In this document: positions 46,496-56,007 of the stretch, piece by piece
How positions within the stretch are numbered: position 1 is the stretch's first letter
Layout: every line of letters starts with the position of its first letter
NCBI GenBank assembly: GCA_036375715.1
Contig: DASVBS010000083.1
Span: 1-64,000 of the forward strand
Source of the DNA: Longimicrobiaceae bacterium
GTDB taxonomy: Bacteria > Gemmatimonadota > Gemmatimonadetes > Longimicrobiales > Longimicrobiaceae
Direction of reading: 5' to 3'
DNA length: 64,000 nt
Translations under genes and position numbers: made by a program
Notes under the pieces: generated by a model
Told to the model about the DNA's origin: nothing
The model's input: the letters and a program-made list of their open reading frames with translations, nothing else
The model's database searches: none

Positions 46496-47212
46496 ATGAT
46501 TCTGCCGAATGTGAGAGCGACCTTCGGGCGGCGGGAAGCTGAGATCCTGCTGTCTCTGGCCGGTCCGGACGGCGAGCGACGGCTGAACGAGGAGGGGATC
46601 GACTCCCTGCTCGATGATCCGGCGCTCGTACGTGCGCTGCTCCGTCGGCAGGGGATCGACACGACCTCCGCTCCGCTCGTCTTCTACCTGCTGGTGCGGC
46701 ACGCCCTGCTCGAGCGGGAGATCCACGATCGCCGGCTGGCGGATTACACCGCGGCGGTGCTGCTGGAATTCGGCCGGGTAGGCCGCGGCATTCACAAGGA
46801 TGACGATGAGGCGATGCCGATGAGCCTCTACCTCGTGGACATTCTGGCGGAGATCGAGCGAGCGCGGGGCGAGCGCGAGTTCAAGCTGCGCACGCACCTG
46901 GGGAACCTCGCCCTGTGGCTGGCCGGAATCTTCCCGGATTACATCACCCATCGGGTGCAGCGCCGTGGCGCCCCGCCGCTCAGCTACTACGACGAGCTTG
47001 GAGCGGCCAGCTTCCGTAGCGCCGCGGGGATGGATCTCGCTCTGCGCTACGGCGTCGGCGACGTGCTGGTGCGCGCGGCGGACGAGTTCACCCGCATCCG
47101 TTCGGCGCTCAACGGCCTCTCCGACGCCCTCTTCTTCCCCACCCCGAAAGACGCCGTCGAGCGGGTCCTGCGCGAGGTGGCGGATCGCTTTCATCGCAAC
47201 CTGGAAGGCTGA
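46496..47212 (+). CDS. Conserved hypothetical protein
   Basis: A 238-residue soluble, mostly helical protein. It begins MILPNVRATFGRREAEILLSLAG and contains FKLRTHLGNLALWLAGIFPDYITHRVQRRGAPPLSYYDELGAASFRSAA, which is distinctive but not linked by me to a named family. GGGAG precedes the ATG. It lies 38 bases before the cytidine deaminase gene in the same orientation, so it may belong to that operon. It has no signal peptide. Confidence 0.72.
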   Translation: MILPNVRATFGRREAEILLSLAGPDGERRLNEEGIDSLLDDPALVRALLRRQGIDTTSAPLVFYLLVRHALLEREIHDRRLADYTAAVLLEFGRVGRGIHKDDDEAMPMSLYLVDILAEIERARGEREFKLRTHLGNLALWLAGIFPDYITHRVQRRGAPPLSYYDELGAASFRSAAGMDLALRYGVGDVLVRAADEFTRIRSALNGLSDALFFPTPKDAVERVLREVADRFHRNLEG

Positions 47213-47250
47213 GAACGACGGGTTCTCCGCCACTCACCGGAGCCTCCACA

Positions 47251-47703
47251 GTGACAACCGACAGGCAGGGCCCCGGCGATTCGCTGGACCCGCACCTTGC
47301 CCGCAGACTGCTCGAGCAGGCGCGGGCCGCGCGGGCCCATGCGTATGCCCCTTACAGCGACTTCCCGGTCGGCGCCGCCCTGCTTTCGAGAGACGGGCGC
47401 ATCTTCACGGGGGTCAACGTCGAGAATGCCTCCTACGGCCTCTCCACCTGCGCCGAGCGCGCGGCCGTGGTAAGTGCCGTCGCGGCCGGGACGAGAGGCT
47501 TCACCGCCATCGCCGTGGTCGGCCCGGAGGACGGCAGGGCCTGCCCCCCTTGCGGCGCCTGCCGGCAGATCCTCCACGAGGCGGACCCCGAGATGCTGGT
47601 CATCACCGAGGGCACGTCAGGGCCGGTGATCACCCCGCTGCGGGCGTTGCTTCCCTCTGCGTTCGAGCGGTCGGACGTGCGGCGTCGATCGGTGCAGCCA
47701 TGA
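47251..47703 (+). CDS. cdd: Cytidine deaminase
   Basis: A 150-residue homotetramer-type enzyme. Zinc and catalytic motifs are TCAERAA (Cys and catalytic Glu) and PPCGACRQ (two Cys). The N-terminus YAPYSDFPVGAALL and the loop NVENASYGLSTC are typical. It deaminates cytidine and deoxycytidine to uridine forms for salvage. It starts with GTG at 47251. The stop overlaps the next ATG (ATGA), coupling it to the phosphorylase. Confidence 0.95.
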   Translation: MTTDRQGPGDSLDPHLARRLLEQARAARAHAYAPYSDFPVGAALLSRDGRIFTGVNVENASYGLSTCAERAAVVSAVAAGTRGFTAIAVVGPEDGRACPPCGACRQILHEADPEMLVITEGTSGPVITPLRALLPSAFERSDVRRRSVQP

Positions 47704-49034
47704 CTGGCGAGAGCAGCCACGCGCCGCGCATGCGCGCGATCATCGAGCGAAAGAAGGCGGGGCTCCGTCTGAGCGCGGACGAGCTGGCCACTATCTGCAA
47801 TGGGGCCGTTGCCGGCTCCATCCCGGACTACCAGCTCGCTGCCTGGCTCATGGCGGTCTGGTTTCGCGGGCTGGACGCGACCGAGACGCTCGAGCTCACG
47901 CGGGCGATGGTAGCCACGGGACGCACGTTGGACTGGACCGGGATCGACCGGCCGGTGGTGGACAAGCACAGCACTGGCGGCGTCGGAGACAAGACCTCGC
48001 TGGTGCTGGTGCCCCTCGTGGCGGCCGCCGGCCTTGCCTTCGTGAAGATGTCGGGACGCGGCCTCGGTCTCACCGGCGGGACGATCGACAAGCTGGAGGC
48101 GATCCCGGGCTTCCGGGTGGAGCTGGCGCCGGATGAGCTGAGGCGTCAGGTCGAGCGCATCGGGTGCGCACTGGTCAGCCAGAGCCCCGACCTGGTTCCT
48201 GCCGACGGGGTGCTGTACGCGCTCCGCGACGTGACCGCGACCGTGGACTCCGTGCCCCTGATTGCCAGCAGCGTAATGTCCAAGAAGCTCGCGGCTGGCG
48301 CGGGCGCCATCGTCCTCGACGTGAAGTACGGAGCCGGGGCTTTCATGGGAACCATCGACGAGGCCCGGGAGCTGGCGCGGACGATGGTGCGGATCGGGAC
48401 AGAGGCGGGGCGTCGGGTCCGGGCGGTGATCAGCCCGATGCACCGACCGTTGGGCCGCGCCGTCGGTAACGCCCTGGAGGTGGAGGAAGCCATCGAGACG
48501 CTGCGTGGGGAGGGACCCGCAGATCTGTGGGAGCTCGCGCTGCAGCTCGGGGCGCAGCTCATGACGATGTCCGGGGTGAGCGACCCGGAAGAGGCCGCGG
48601 TCAGGCTGCGCCGCATCCGGGATTCGGGCGAGGCGCTTCAGCGCTTGCGGGAGCTGGTCGAGGCGCAGGGAGGCGATCCCTCCGTCGTAGACGATCCGGA
48701 TCTCCTTCCTTCGGCGCCCATCGTGACAATGGCGACCGCGCCGAGGGCGGGATGGGTCGCCGGTGTAGATGCGGGCGCCGTCGCAGAGGCGGTGCTGAGG
48801 CTGGGTGGTGGCAGGGAGGTAAAGGGAGCCGCAATCGATCCCGCGGTGGGAGTGGTGGTGCTGCGGAGCGTCGGCGAGCGAGTCGAGGCGGGAGAGCCGC
48901 TCGCGGAGGTGCACGCCCGCTCCGAGGCAGATGTTCACGCGGTCCTCTCGCGGCTGGCGAGTGCGTTCAGCCTCGTCGATCGGGAGGATGCGTGCCCGCC
49001 GGAGCCCGAGCTCGAGTGGATCGACGATTCCTGA
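47700..49034 (+). CDS. Pyrimidine-nucleoside / thymidine phosphorylase
   Basis: A 444-residue enzyme. The family signature KHSTGGVGDKTSLVLVPLVAAAGLAFVKMSGRGLGLTGGTIDKLEAIPGF binds phosphate and nucleoside, and the Lys/Ser site is near SSVMSKKLAAGA. A C-terminal alpha/beta lobe follows, with the usual GREVKGAAIDPAVGVVVLRSVGERVEAGEPLAEVHA pattern. It converts uridine or thymidine and phosphate to base plus (deoxy)ribose-1-phosphate. It is translated from ATG at 47700, overlapping cdd, and together they form a salvage unit. The deoA/pdp subtype is not certain. Confidence 0.94.
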   Translation: MTGESSHAPRMRAIIERKKAGLRLSADELATICNGAVAGSIPDYQLAAWLMAVWFRGLDATETLELTRAMVATGRTLDWTGIDRPVVDKHSTGGVGDKTSLVLVPLVAAAGLAFVKMSGRGLGLTGGTIDKLEAIPGFRVELAPDELRRQVERIGCALVSQSPDLVPADGVLYALRDVTATVDSVPLIASSVMSKKLAAGAGAIVLDVKYGAGAFMGTIDEARELARTMVRIGTEAGRRVRAVISPMHRPLGRAVGNALEVEEAIETLRGEGPADLWELALQLGAQLMTMSGVSDPEEAAVRLRRIRDSGEALQRLRELVEAQGGDPSVVDDPDLLPSAPIVTMATAPRAGWVAGVDAGAVAEAVLRLGGGREVKGAAIDPAVGVVVLRSVGERVEAGEPLAEVHARSEADVHAVLSRLASAFSLVDREDACPPEPELEWIDDS

Positions 49035-49049
49035 TCGCGCAGGAGAGGC

Positions 49050-51713
49050 TCAGCCCTGCGAGGCGGCGTTCTCCCGAATGCGAATCGTACGCGCCAGCTC
49101 GTCCCGCGCCTGCAGCAGCTTCAGGCGGATATCGTCCGGTAGGTCGCTGGTCTCGGCCAGGAATCGATCGACCAGGGCGAGCGCTTGCGGGCCGGTCCGG
49201 GAGGCGACGAAGCTGTCGACCCACTGTGGGAGGAAGAAGATCCGCCGGTTTTCCCGAATCCAGGTGAGCTTCGAAAGGGCCTCTTCCAGGAACGATAGGG
49301 TGAGGCCCTCCTGCTCCGGGTGGTTGAAGGCCGACAGGCTGGCCGTCGCCCATTCCTCGTTCAGGCTCGCATCCTCCAGGTAGCGACGGAAGTACTCCGC
49401 CTTCGCGTCGCGGTCCGGGCGGGCAGCACCGGCGATGAAAGCCTGTCTCGCCCCCTCCTGCGTTGCATCGCGCCGCGCCTCCGCCCGGAGGATCGAATCG
49501 GCGCTCTCGTGCCCCATCGCTACCAGCGTGCGAACCGCGGCCCACCGACTGGGCTGGGCCAGCGGCGCGCCATCGAATAGCCGTCGCTCCGCAAGCAGGT
49601 CCTCCAGCACCCGCAGCGCCCCCTCGCCGCGCGCCCCCGCCAGCAGCGCATCTAGCCGGCCCTTTCTCAGGTCATAGCTGTCGCCGGCCGCATCCATGCC
49701 TTGCACCAGCAGCTCCTCGAATTCGCGTCGCCACGGATCGGTACTCTCGTCGAGGTAGCGGTCCAGCGCGACCCTGGTTCGGCTCAGCAGGAACTCGGCG
49801 ATCTGTTCGTCCTCTTCGGCGAGGAGCTCGCGCAGCACCGCGGCGACGAAGCGGTCCGGTGCGACCCGGCCCGCGCGCACACCCTCCCACAGCGATCCCC
49901 AGACTAGCGTGCGCAGGAGATCGTCCTCCAGGGAGCCCACGTTCTCGATCAGGTGCTCCGTGCTGCGCTCGTCGAGGAGGAAGATGCCGTAGCCGAAGTC
50001 GCCGTCGTTGGCGAACACGTAGTCCGGTGCGGGCAGCCCCACGGCCTCGCCCACGAGGGTTGTGTCTCCAGTGAGCTCAATGGGAAGGAGCCTGTCCTGT
50101 CCGTTCGCGTAGCCGAGTCGTACCCGGACCCGCCCCGGCCACGAGGTCGCGTCGCTGTCCGGCAGCGGGCCGGCTGGCCGCTGCACCAGGCTTAGCGCCG
50201 ACACCACTCCATCGCGGATCTCCAGCTCGGCTTCCACCTCGGGCACACCACGCGACAGGATGTATCGTTCGCCGAATTCCGTAAGGGATCGGCCGGACGC
50301 ATGCTCCATCTCCTCCAGCAGATCCCGCCAGGTGAAGGAGTCGAACTCAAACCGCCGCAGCAGCCTCTGCACACCGGCGCGGAAGGCTTCCTCACCGACG
50401 AGAAAGTTCAACTGCTTCAGGATGGAGGGCGCCTTGTTGTAGACGATCGGTCCGTAGTTGCTCTTCGCCAGATCGAGGTTGGACAGCGCCTGCCAGACGG
50501 GGGTGGTCCCACTCGTCGCGTCCACACGATACGCCGGCGGCTTGTTCTGGAGGTAGAACGTCTTCCAGGCACCCGTGCCGGGGTTGAGGGCGTCCTGCAT
50601 CCGCGCGGCCATGTAGGTGGCGAACCCCTCCTTGAGCCAGAGATCGTCGAACCACTGCATCGTGGCCAGGTCGCCGAACCACTGGTGTGCGATCTCGTGG
50701 TAGATGGTCGCGTCACGAGCGAGTCGCTCCGGCAGCGTAGGGGGCTCGCGGAAGATGAAGCGTGATTCGTTGTAGAAGATGGCCCCCGGGTGCTCCATCC
50801 CGCCGAAAGGAAACGCCGGCGCGAGGAGCAGATCGAGCTTCTCGAAGGGATACGGATGGTCGAAGTATTCCTCCAACCATTGCAGCGCCCTGCGGTTGCG
50901 GGCGAGGAGAGTGTCCGCGTCGACCTCGGCGGCGCGGGAGCGGCGGGCGTACAGCGTCATCGGCACCGCGCCGGCGCTGTCGGTCCAGGTCGCCCACGGG
51001 CCTACCGCGAACGCGGCCAGGTAAGTACTGATCGGAAGGGTGGGACGGAACCGGACCCAGCGGGCGTCGGCGAGGCTGACGCTGTCTTCGAGCGGGGCGT
51101 TGGAAACGGCAATGGTACCTTCGGGCATCGTCAGCTCGAGCTGGACCATCGCCTTGAGATCGGGCTGATCGAACGACGGGAACAGCTGGCTCGCGTCGGA
51201 GGGAACGAGCAGGGTGTAATGATAGGTGTCTCCACCTGAAGCCGAAGAGGCGGAATCGGCGGCTTCGACGAACCTGACGACGCTCGCCCCGGCGGCCGCC
51301 ACGGGCGACATGAAGCGTATGTCGACCATGTTCGGCCCATCTAAAAGGTGTTCCTCGGGGACGATGATGTGCCCGTTGACCCACGCCGCGTTCTTCACCT
51401 CTGTCTGGTTGGCGAAGAGATCGGTCACGGAGAGGCCGCGGAAATCCAGCACAAGGTGCCCTGCCCCGGGTGCGCGCTCGAAGAAGATGGTGACGTCGCC
51501 GCGCACCCAGGTGCTGTCGGTGAGATCGAGGGCGAGATGGTAGGCGACGTTGCTGATCGTCTGCGAACGAAGGCGGGCCAGGTCCTGAGGCACGCCGGGG
51601 CGGACCAGCGGTCCGACCTGCACCGGCTCAACAACCTGAGGTCGGGGAGGGGCGCATGCGGTGAAGGTCAGCACGATGAGCGCGACACGACCGACTACGG
51701 CCGATCTCCACAT
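49050..51713 (-). CDS. M1 family metallopeptidase (aminopeptidase N-like lipoprotein)
   Basis: An 887-residue protein. The lipoprotein signal ends LTFTAC with Cys20. The substrate-side GGMEH (304-308) replaces GAMEN, and the zinc site HEIAH (339-343) is followed 19 residues later by Glu362 (KEGFATYM). The later 480 residues are helical repeats and a C-terminal ERAP1-like region. It trims N-terminal residues from peptides at the cell surface or periplasm. No ribosome site is clear before the ATG. It converges on the nucleoside phosphorylase with 15 bases between. Confidence 0.92.
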   Translation of the reverse strand: MWRSAVVGRVALIVLTFTACAPPRPQVVEPVQVGPLVRPGVPQDLARLRSQTISNVAYHLALDLTDSTWVRGDVTIFFERAPGAGHLVLDFRGLSVTDLFANQTEVKNAAWVNGHIIVPEEHLLDGPNMVDIRFMSPVAAAGASVVRFVEAADSASSASGGDTYHYTLLVPSDASQLFPSFDQPDLKAMVQLELTMPEGTIAVSNAPLEDSVSLADARWVRFRPTLPISTYLAAFAVGPWATWTDSAGAVPMTLYARRSRAAEVDADTLLARNRRALQWLEEYFDHPYPFEKLDLLLAPAFPFGGMEHPGAIFYNESRFIFREPPTLPERLARDATIYHEIAHQWFGDLATMQWFDDLWLKEGFATYMAARMQDALNPGTGAWKTFYLQNKPPAYRVDATSGTTPVWQALSNLDLAKSNYGPIVYNKAPSILKQLNFLVGEEAFRAGVQRLLRRFEFDSFTWRDLLEEMEHASGRSLTEFGERYILSRGVPEVEAELEIRDGVVSALSLVQRPAGPLPDSDATSWPGRVRVRLGYANGQDRLLPIELTGDTTLVGEAVGLPAPDYVFANDGDFGYGIFLLDERSTEHLIENVGSLEDDLLRTLVWGSLWEGVRAGRVAPDRFVAAVLRELLAEEDEQIAEFLLSRTRVALDRYLDESTDPWRREFEELLVQGMDAAGDSYDLRKGRLDALLAGARGEGALRVLEDLLAERRLFDGAPLAQPSRWAAVRTLVAMGHESADSILRAEARRDATQEGARQAFIAGAARPDRDAKAEYFRRYLEDASLNEEWATASLSAFNHPEQEGLTLSFLEEALSKLTWIRENRRIFFLPQWVDSFVASRTGPQALALVDRFLAETSDLPDDIRLKLLQARDELARTIRIRENAASQG

Positions 51714-52005
51714 CGATCAGTCTGTTCTGGCGGGGTTGGGTGATCGATCCGGCGAAGCCATCCCGGTGCCGGGTCGCAAAGACCCTGTCGGGCAGAGCTC
51801 GAAGGCAAGGGGGGCGGTATTCACCGGCAGACGAGCACCGGGTCGAAGCGAACGTAGAAGCGGCTTGCGACGGAGGCAAGCGGTCGACTGTCTCGGCGAA
51901 CCCGTCCGACCCATAGCTCACCTTGCCTCGCGCTGGAGTGGTATCTAGCTTTGCTCAGTAGTCTCCCTCATCCATCTCCCGCCTTTCCTCGATCCGCCCG
52001 GCGCT

Positions 52006-53559
52006 ATGAAAGCTCTGCTGGTCGAGACGGACGGCTCCAACTCTGTCCTCCTTGGCGAGCTCCTGGGCAGTTCCGGGTGGGAGATCCATGCCGTTTCCGC
52101 TGCCCACGCAACTGCCCGTTTCCGCGAGTGCCCCTGCGGCCTGGTGATCCTCGCAGGTCCTATCGAGGCCTGCGCGGGACTGGCGCCGTGTCTCCGTGCA
52201 CTCCCGGGTGGGGAGGAAGCGTGGATCGTGGCCCTGCACGACGGCGGCGACGGCTTCGAGGCGCTGCTGGAAGCGGGAATCGACGATATTCTCGATCCGC
52301 AGGGCTCACCCCGACTCCTGGCTGCCCAGATCGCCCTGGTCGAGCAGCGAGTCAAGCGACACTCGGCTTCGAACCGCGACGATCTGATCCGCGTTTTCGA
52401 GCGGGCTCTGCGGGAGAGCGAAGTCCGGTACCGTGCGCTCTTCGACCAGTCGCCGGTGGGCGTCTTTCTCTGCGATCGTTCGCTCCGCATTACCGACATC
52501 AACGAGCGGCTGCGACAGATCACCGGTCTGCCGCGCGGCACCATGGTGGGGATGAGCCTGCGGGACGAGGAGTATCCTCCCGTCCCCGGACTGCAGGACG
52601 CCGTCGTGGGTGAAACAGCCTTCTACGACGGCCCGTACCTGCATCCCGATGGATCGCAGCTGTGGGTCACGGTGCGATACGCTCCGCTGCGCGATCCCGA
52701 TGGTGTAGTAGTCGGAGGAATGGGCGTCGTCGAGGACGTCTCCGAGCAGCACAGGGCGGAGCAGCGCCTGCACCTGCAAACCGCGGAGCTGGAGCGGGTG
52801 AACGAGATCCTGCGCGAGCGAACGCTGGCGCTGGAAGACGCGATGCAGGCGCGAACGCGGCTGTACACGTCGATGAATCACGAGCTCCGCACGCCCATCA
52901 GTGCCATCATGCTCTATCAGGAGCTGTTGATGAGCGGCGCGCTCGGCAGCCTGACGTCGGAGCAGCACCAGGCAATCGAGAGGTCGCACAACGCCACTCG
53001 CCACCTGCTCGAGCTCGTCTGCGACATCCTCGACCTCTCGAAGCTGGAAGCGGGACGCCTGGTGCTGAATCCATGCGAGACCCGGCTGGACGAGTTGCTG
53101 AACGATCTGATGGGAACCATGCTGCCAGTCACCGAGCGGTACGGGTCCAGGCTCGTCCTGGAGGTGGAACCGGACCTGCCGGCGGTGCGTACCGATGCGC
53201 AGCGAGTGCGACAGATCCTGCTCAATCTCATCTCCAACGCCGCGAAGTTCGGTGGCGGTCGGCCGATCGCGGTACGCTGCAGCTCAGGGGAGGACAACAC
53301 GGTCGTCATCGAGGTGATCGACGAGGGAATCGGCATCGCCAAAGAGGACATCGAGCGAATCTTCGACGACTTCGTGCAGGTGGGCAGCCCGCCGGAGACG
53401 GGGACGGGGCTGGGCCTCTCCATCTCACGCCGTCTAGCCACCCTGCTGCAGGGGACGCTGGGGGTGGACTCCACCCCCGGAGTGGGGAGCACCTTCCGCC
53501 TCACGCTCCCCGTGACCTTCGGCGCCACCGGCCCCGTCGTGCTCGATGTCGCGAACTGA
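52006..53559 (+). CDS. PAS sensor histidine kinase with an N-terminal pseudo-receiver
   Basis: A 517-residue soluble protein. Residues 1-115 have the receiver fold but lack the phospho-Asp (Ala50 in LVILAG) and the conserved Lys (Asp97 in DILDPQG). A PAS domain lies at about 132-250 (RYRALFDQSPVGVFLCDRSLRITDINERL). HisKA (MNHELRTPISAIM) and a full HATPase (NLISNAAKF, DEGIGI, GTGLGLSIS) follow. The kinase should be active, while the receiver is non-phosphorylatable. It overlaps the next gene by 14 bases. Confidence 0.9.
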   Translation: MKALLVETDGSNSVLLGELLGSSGWEIHAVSAAHATARFRECPCGLVILAGPIEACAGLAPCLRALPGGEEAWIVALHDGGDGFEALLEAGIDDILDPQGSPRLLAAQIALVEQRVKRHSASNRDDLIRVFERALRESEVRYRALFDQSPVGVFLCDRSLRITDINERLRQITGLPRGTMVGMSLRDEEYPPVPGLQDAVVGETAFYDGPYLHPDGSQLWVTVRYAPLRDPDGVVVGGMGVVEDVSEQHRAEQRLHLQTAELERVNEILRERTLALEDAMQARTRLYTSMNHELRTPISAIMLYQELLMSGALGSLTSEQHQAIERSHNATRHLLELVCDILDLSKLEAGRLVLNPCETRLDELLNDLMGTMLPVTERYGSRLVLEVEPDLPAVRTDAQRVRQILLNLISNAAKFGGGRPIAVRCSSGEDNTVVIEVIDEGIGIAKEDIERIFDDFVQVGSPPETGTGLGLSISRRLATLLQGTLGVDSTPGVGSTFRLTLPVTFGATGPVVLDVAN

Positions 53560-54181
53560 GATGGCGGAGTCTTCCTCTCTCCCTCCGACACCGGCGGCGC
53601 TCCGAATTCGCCGCGAGTACACCATCGCCCGCCTCTGCGAGCACTTCGCGCGGGATCACCTGGAGGCCGAGGAGCTGGAAGACCTGATCGACCGGGCGCA
53701 CAAGGCGGAGACGCTTGCCGCGCTGGACAACCTGCTCGTCGGGCTGCCGGAGCTCACCCCCACCCCACCGGTTCACGCCGCGAAGACCTCGCTGGCGACT
53801 CGCGATGCCAACCAGGTGGTGGTCGCGATCATGGGGGGCGCGGAACGGAAAGGTTCGTGGGCACCGCCCGAGAACCTTTACGTGGTGGCGGTGATGGGCG
53901 GCACTCTGCTCGACTTCCGTGAAGCGCAGCTCGGTCCGGGAGTTACGACCGTCAACGTGCTCGCTCTCATGGGCGGGGTGGAGATCATCGTGCCCCCCGG
54001 GCTGCGGGTGGAGAGCCACGGAATCGGGATCATGGGAGGGTTCGGCCACGCCACGCAGCGCGCCGAGGCAGCGGAGGACGGCCCGGTGCTACGCATCACC
54101 GGCGCGGCGATCATGGGCGGAGTCGAGATCAAGGAGAGGCCGACTCGACGGGAGCTTCCGCGCAACGGGCAACCTCGCTGA
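53546..54181 (+). CDS. DUF1707 and LiaF-like C-terminal domain protein
   Basis: A 211-residue protein. The N-terminal DUF1707/SHOCT-like helix pair (AALRIRREYTIARLCEHFARDHLEAEELEDLIDRAHKAETLAALDNLLVGLPEL) precedes a beta-helical LiaF/DUF2154-type region with repeated VAIMGG-type turns: QVVVAIMGGAERKG, YVVAVMGGTLLDF, VNVLALMGGVEIIVPPG and AIMGGVEIKE. LiaF-like proteins modulate envelope-stress two-component systems. No membrane helix is present. The ATG at 53546 lies within the kinase gene; ATG 53561 is also possible. The overlap suggests it acts with the upstream kinase. Confidence 0.82.
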   Translation: MSRTEMAESSSLPPTPAALRIRREYTIARLCEHFARDHLEAEELEDLIDRAHKAETLAALDNLLVGLPELTPTPPVHAAKTSLATRDANQVVVAIMGGAERKGSWAPPENLYVVAVMGGTLLDFREAQLGPGVTTVNVLALMGGVEIIVPPGLRVESHGIGIMGGFGHATQRAEAAEDGPVLRITGAAIMGGVEIKERPTRRELPRNGQPR

Positions 54182-54544
54182 GGCGAGGCCGGCCTTCCCG
54201 CTAGCCCCGATTTGCAACACTGTTGCTGGAGCGTCGTTGCTGGAGCCCGGGGAGGCACCCGCCGTCCCGGGCGCGTATGTTTCGCGCGTACGAAGCTGGG
54301 CGGCGCCTGTTCCGGAGTGTGCACGCGTGTGCATATGGCGCACGTCCGCACGATCCTGTACCTTTGGGCGTTTGAATGCCCGACGATGCGGGGGGAGGTG
54401 CGCCAGCCTCTTCCCGCATTGCTTCTGATGCCCCGGCATCCCCCGAAAGTGAGCCCGACTCACCCACCGCTCCAGCCCGCCGGACGGAGCGGCTGACGGG
54501 TTGCGTACGGCCGCCATACAGGCGGCATCTGATGAGGAGGAACC
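54182..54544 (+). other. Intergenic region before pntAA
   Basis: This 363-base gap holds no convincing gene. It contains a GCCCGGG / CCCGGGC stem (54245-54251 with 54266-54272) that may end the DUF1707 transcript, a direct repeat of GTTGCTGGAGC near 54221-54245, and a TGTGCACGCGTGTGCA-type dyad near 54318-54333. The pntAA promoter must be here, but I could not assign hexamers. Confidence 0.4.
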
Positions 54545-55687
54545 ATGGTGAAGATCGCGGTGCCGAAGGAGACGCTGCCCGGAGAGACCCGAGTCGCTCT
54601 CGTGCCGGAGAGCGTCGCCAGGCTGGCCAAGGCCGGCGTCGAGGTCGCGGTGCAGAGCAACGCCGGCCAGGCTGCGAGCATGCCCGACGAAGCCTATGAA
54701 AAGGCCGGGGCAACAGTCGTGAGCGATCTGGCATCGCTCTACTCCGGCGCCACCGTGATCGCCAAGGTACAGCGTCCGAGCCGCGAGGAGATCGGCCAGA
54801 TTCCTTCGGGTAGCACGCTGATCTCGCTGCTTCAGCCCGGCTTCGACGATTCCCTCTTCGAGCAGCTCGACCGTGCCGGGATCACGGCCCTCGCCCTGGA
54901 GAAGGTACCGCGAATTACCCGCGCTCAGTCGATGGACGTCCTCTCGTCGCAGGCGACCGTTGCGGGTTACAAGGCCGCGCTGATCGGCGCGATGCACCTG
55001 GACAAGTTTCTCCCCATGCTGACGACCGCGGCGGGGAGCATCCCTCCGGCCAAGGCATTCATCATCGGCGCCGGCGTCGCGGGACTGCAGGCGATCGCCA
55101 CGACCCGGCGGCTGGGCGCGATGGTATCCGCCTTCGACATCCGCCCCGCGGCTGCCGAGCAGGTGCAGAGCCTGGGCGCGACCTTCGTGGCGTCGGAGCT
55201 GGTGTCGGCGGAGGCGGAGACCGAGGGCGGCTATGCGAAGGAACAGTCGAGCACCGAGCAGGAGCGCACGCTGGCCGCCATCGGGGCGCACATCCCCGCC
55301 ATGGACCTGGTCATCACCACCGCTCAGATCCCGGGGCGGCCGGCACCGCGACTGATCACCGCCGAAATGGTTCGCTCGATGCGCCCGGGATCGGTGATCG
55401 TCGACCTGGCTTCGGAGACCGGCGGCAACTGCGAGCTGACACGCGCCGGGGAGACGGTCGTGGAGAACGGGGTGAAGATCATCGGCCCCGTCAACCTCGC
55501 GGCCACGCTGCCGCTGCACGCCAGCCAGATGTTCAGCCGCAACGTGCTCACTCTGCTGCAGCACCTGATCCGCGAGGGATCTCTGACCATCGACCTGGAA
55601 GACGAGATCGTCGGGCCGATGTGCGTTGCGCGCGGAAGCCTCGAACTGGCTTCCACGGGACAGGGTGCTTCACCCGAGCAGAGTTGA
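54545..55687 (+). CDS. pntAA: NAD(P) transhydrogenase alpha subunit, NAD(H)-binding part
   Basis: A 380-residue subunit of the split transhydrogenase. It starts KIAVPKETLPGETRVALVPESV (alanine-dehydrogenase/PntA N-terminal domain), with the NAD-binding motif AFIIGAGVAGLQAIATTRRLGAMVSAFDIR and the loop DLVITTAQIPGRPAPRLIT. It binds NADH peripherally and transfers hydride to NADP on PntB, driven by protons. AGGAGG precedes the ATG. The gene is first in the three-gene operon. Confidence 0.95.
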   Translation: MVKIAVPKETLPGETRVALVPESVARLAKAGVEVAVQSNAGQAASMPDEAYEKAGATVVSDLASLYSGATVIAKVQRPSREEIGQIPSGSTLISLLQPGFDDSLFEQLDRAGITALALEKVPRITRAQSMDVLSSQATVAGYKAALIGAMHLDKFLPMLTTAAGSIPPAKAFIIGAGVAGLQAIATTRRLGAMVSAFDIRPAAAEQVQSLGATFVASELVSAEAETEGGYAKEQSSTEQERTLAAIGAHIPAMDLVITTAQIPGRPAPRLITAEMVRSMRPGSVIVDLASETGGNCELTRAGETVVENGVKIIGPVNLAATLPLHASQMFSRNVLTLLQHLIREGSLTIDLEDEIVGPMCVARGSLELASTGQGASPEQS

Positions 55688-55721
55688 GCCGGCGCTTCAT
55701 CGATCGACCACTGGAGCTGAG

Positions 55722-56006
55722 ATGACCGAGAGTCTGATAACGGGGATCGTGGTCTTCGCCCTGGCCACCTTCCTCGGATACGAGCTGATCCAACGGGTTC
55801 CTCCGACCCTCCACACCCCGCTGATGTCGGGTGCCAACGCGGTGAGCGGCATCACTATCGTGGGCGCCCTGGTGATCGCGGGTAGCGGGCACGGCTGGAT
55901 CTCGAGCGCGCTAGGCTTCGTCGCGATCGTCTTCGCCATGATGAACGTGGTGGGCGGCTACGCCGTGACCGATCGGATGCTGCAGATGTTCCGCAAGGAG
56001 CGCTGA
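55722..56006 (+). CDS. pntAB: NAD(P) transhydrogenase alpha subunit, membrane part
   Basis: A 94-residue protein with three membrane helices (TGIVVFALATFLGYELI, SGITIVGALVIAGSGHGWISSALGFVAIVFAMMNVVGGYAVTDRML). It forms the proton channel with PntB. The ATG at 55722 has GGAG upstream; the frame extends from 55626 but that part overlaps pntAA. One base separates it from pntB. Confidence 0.93.
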   Translation: MTESLITGIVVFALATFLGYELIQRVPPTLHTPLMSGANAVSGITIVGALVIAGSGHGWISSALGFVAIVFAMMNVVGGYAVTDRMLQMFRKER

Positions 56007-56007
56007 C

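Noticed and set aside
46965-47699. N-terminal extension of the pyrimidine-nucleoside phosphorylase
   Set aside because: The open frame runs through the hypothetical and cytidine deaminase genes; the ATGA overlap at 47700 gives the normal start.
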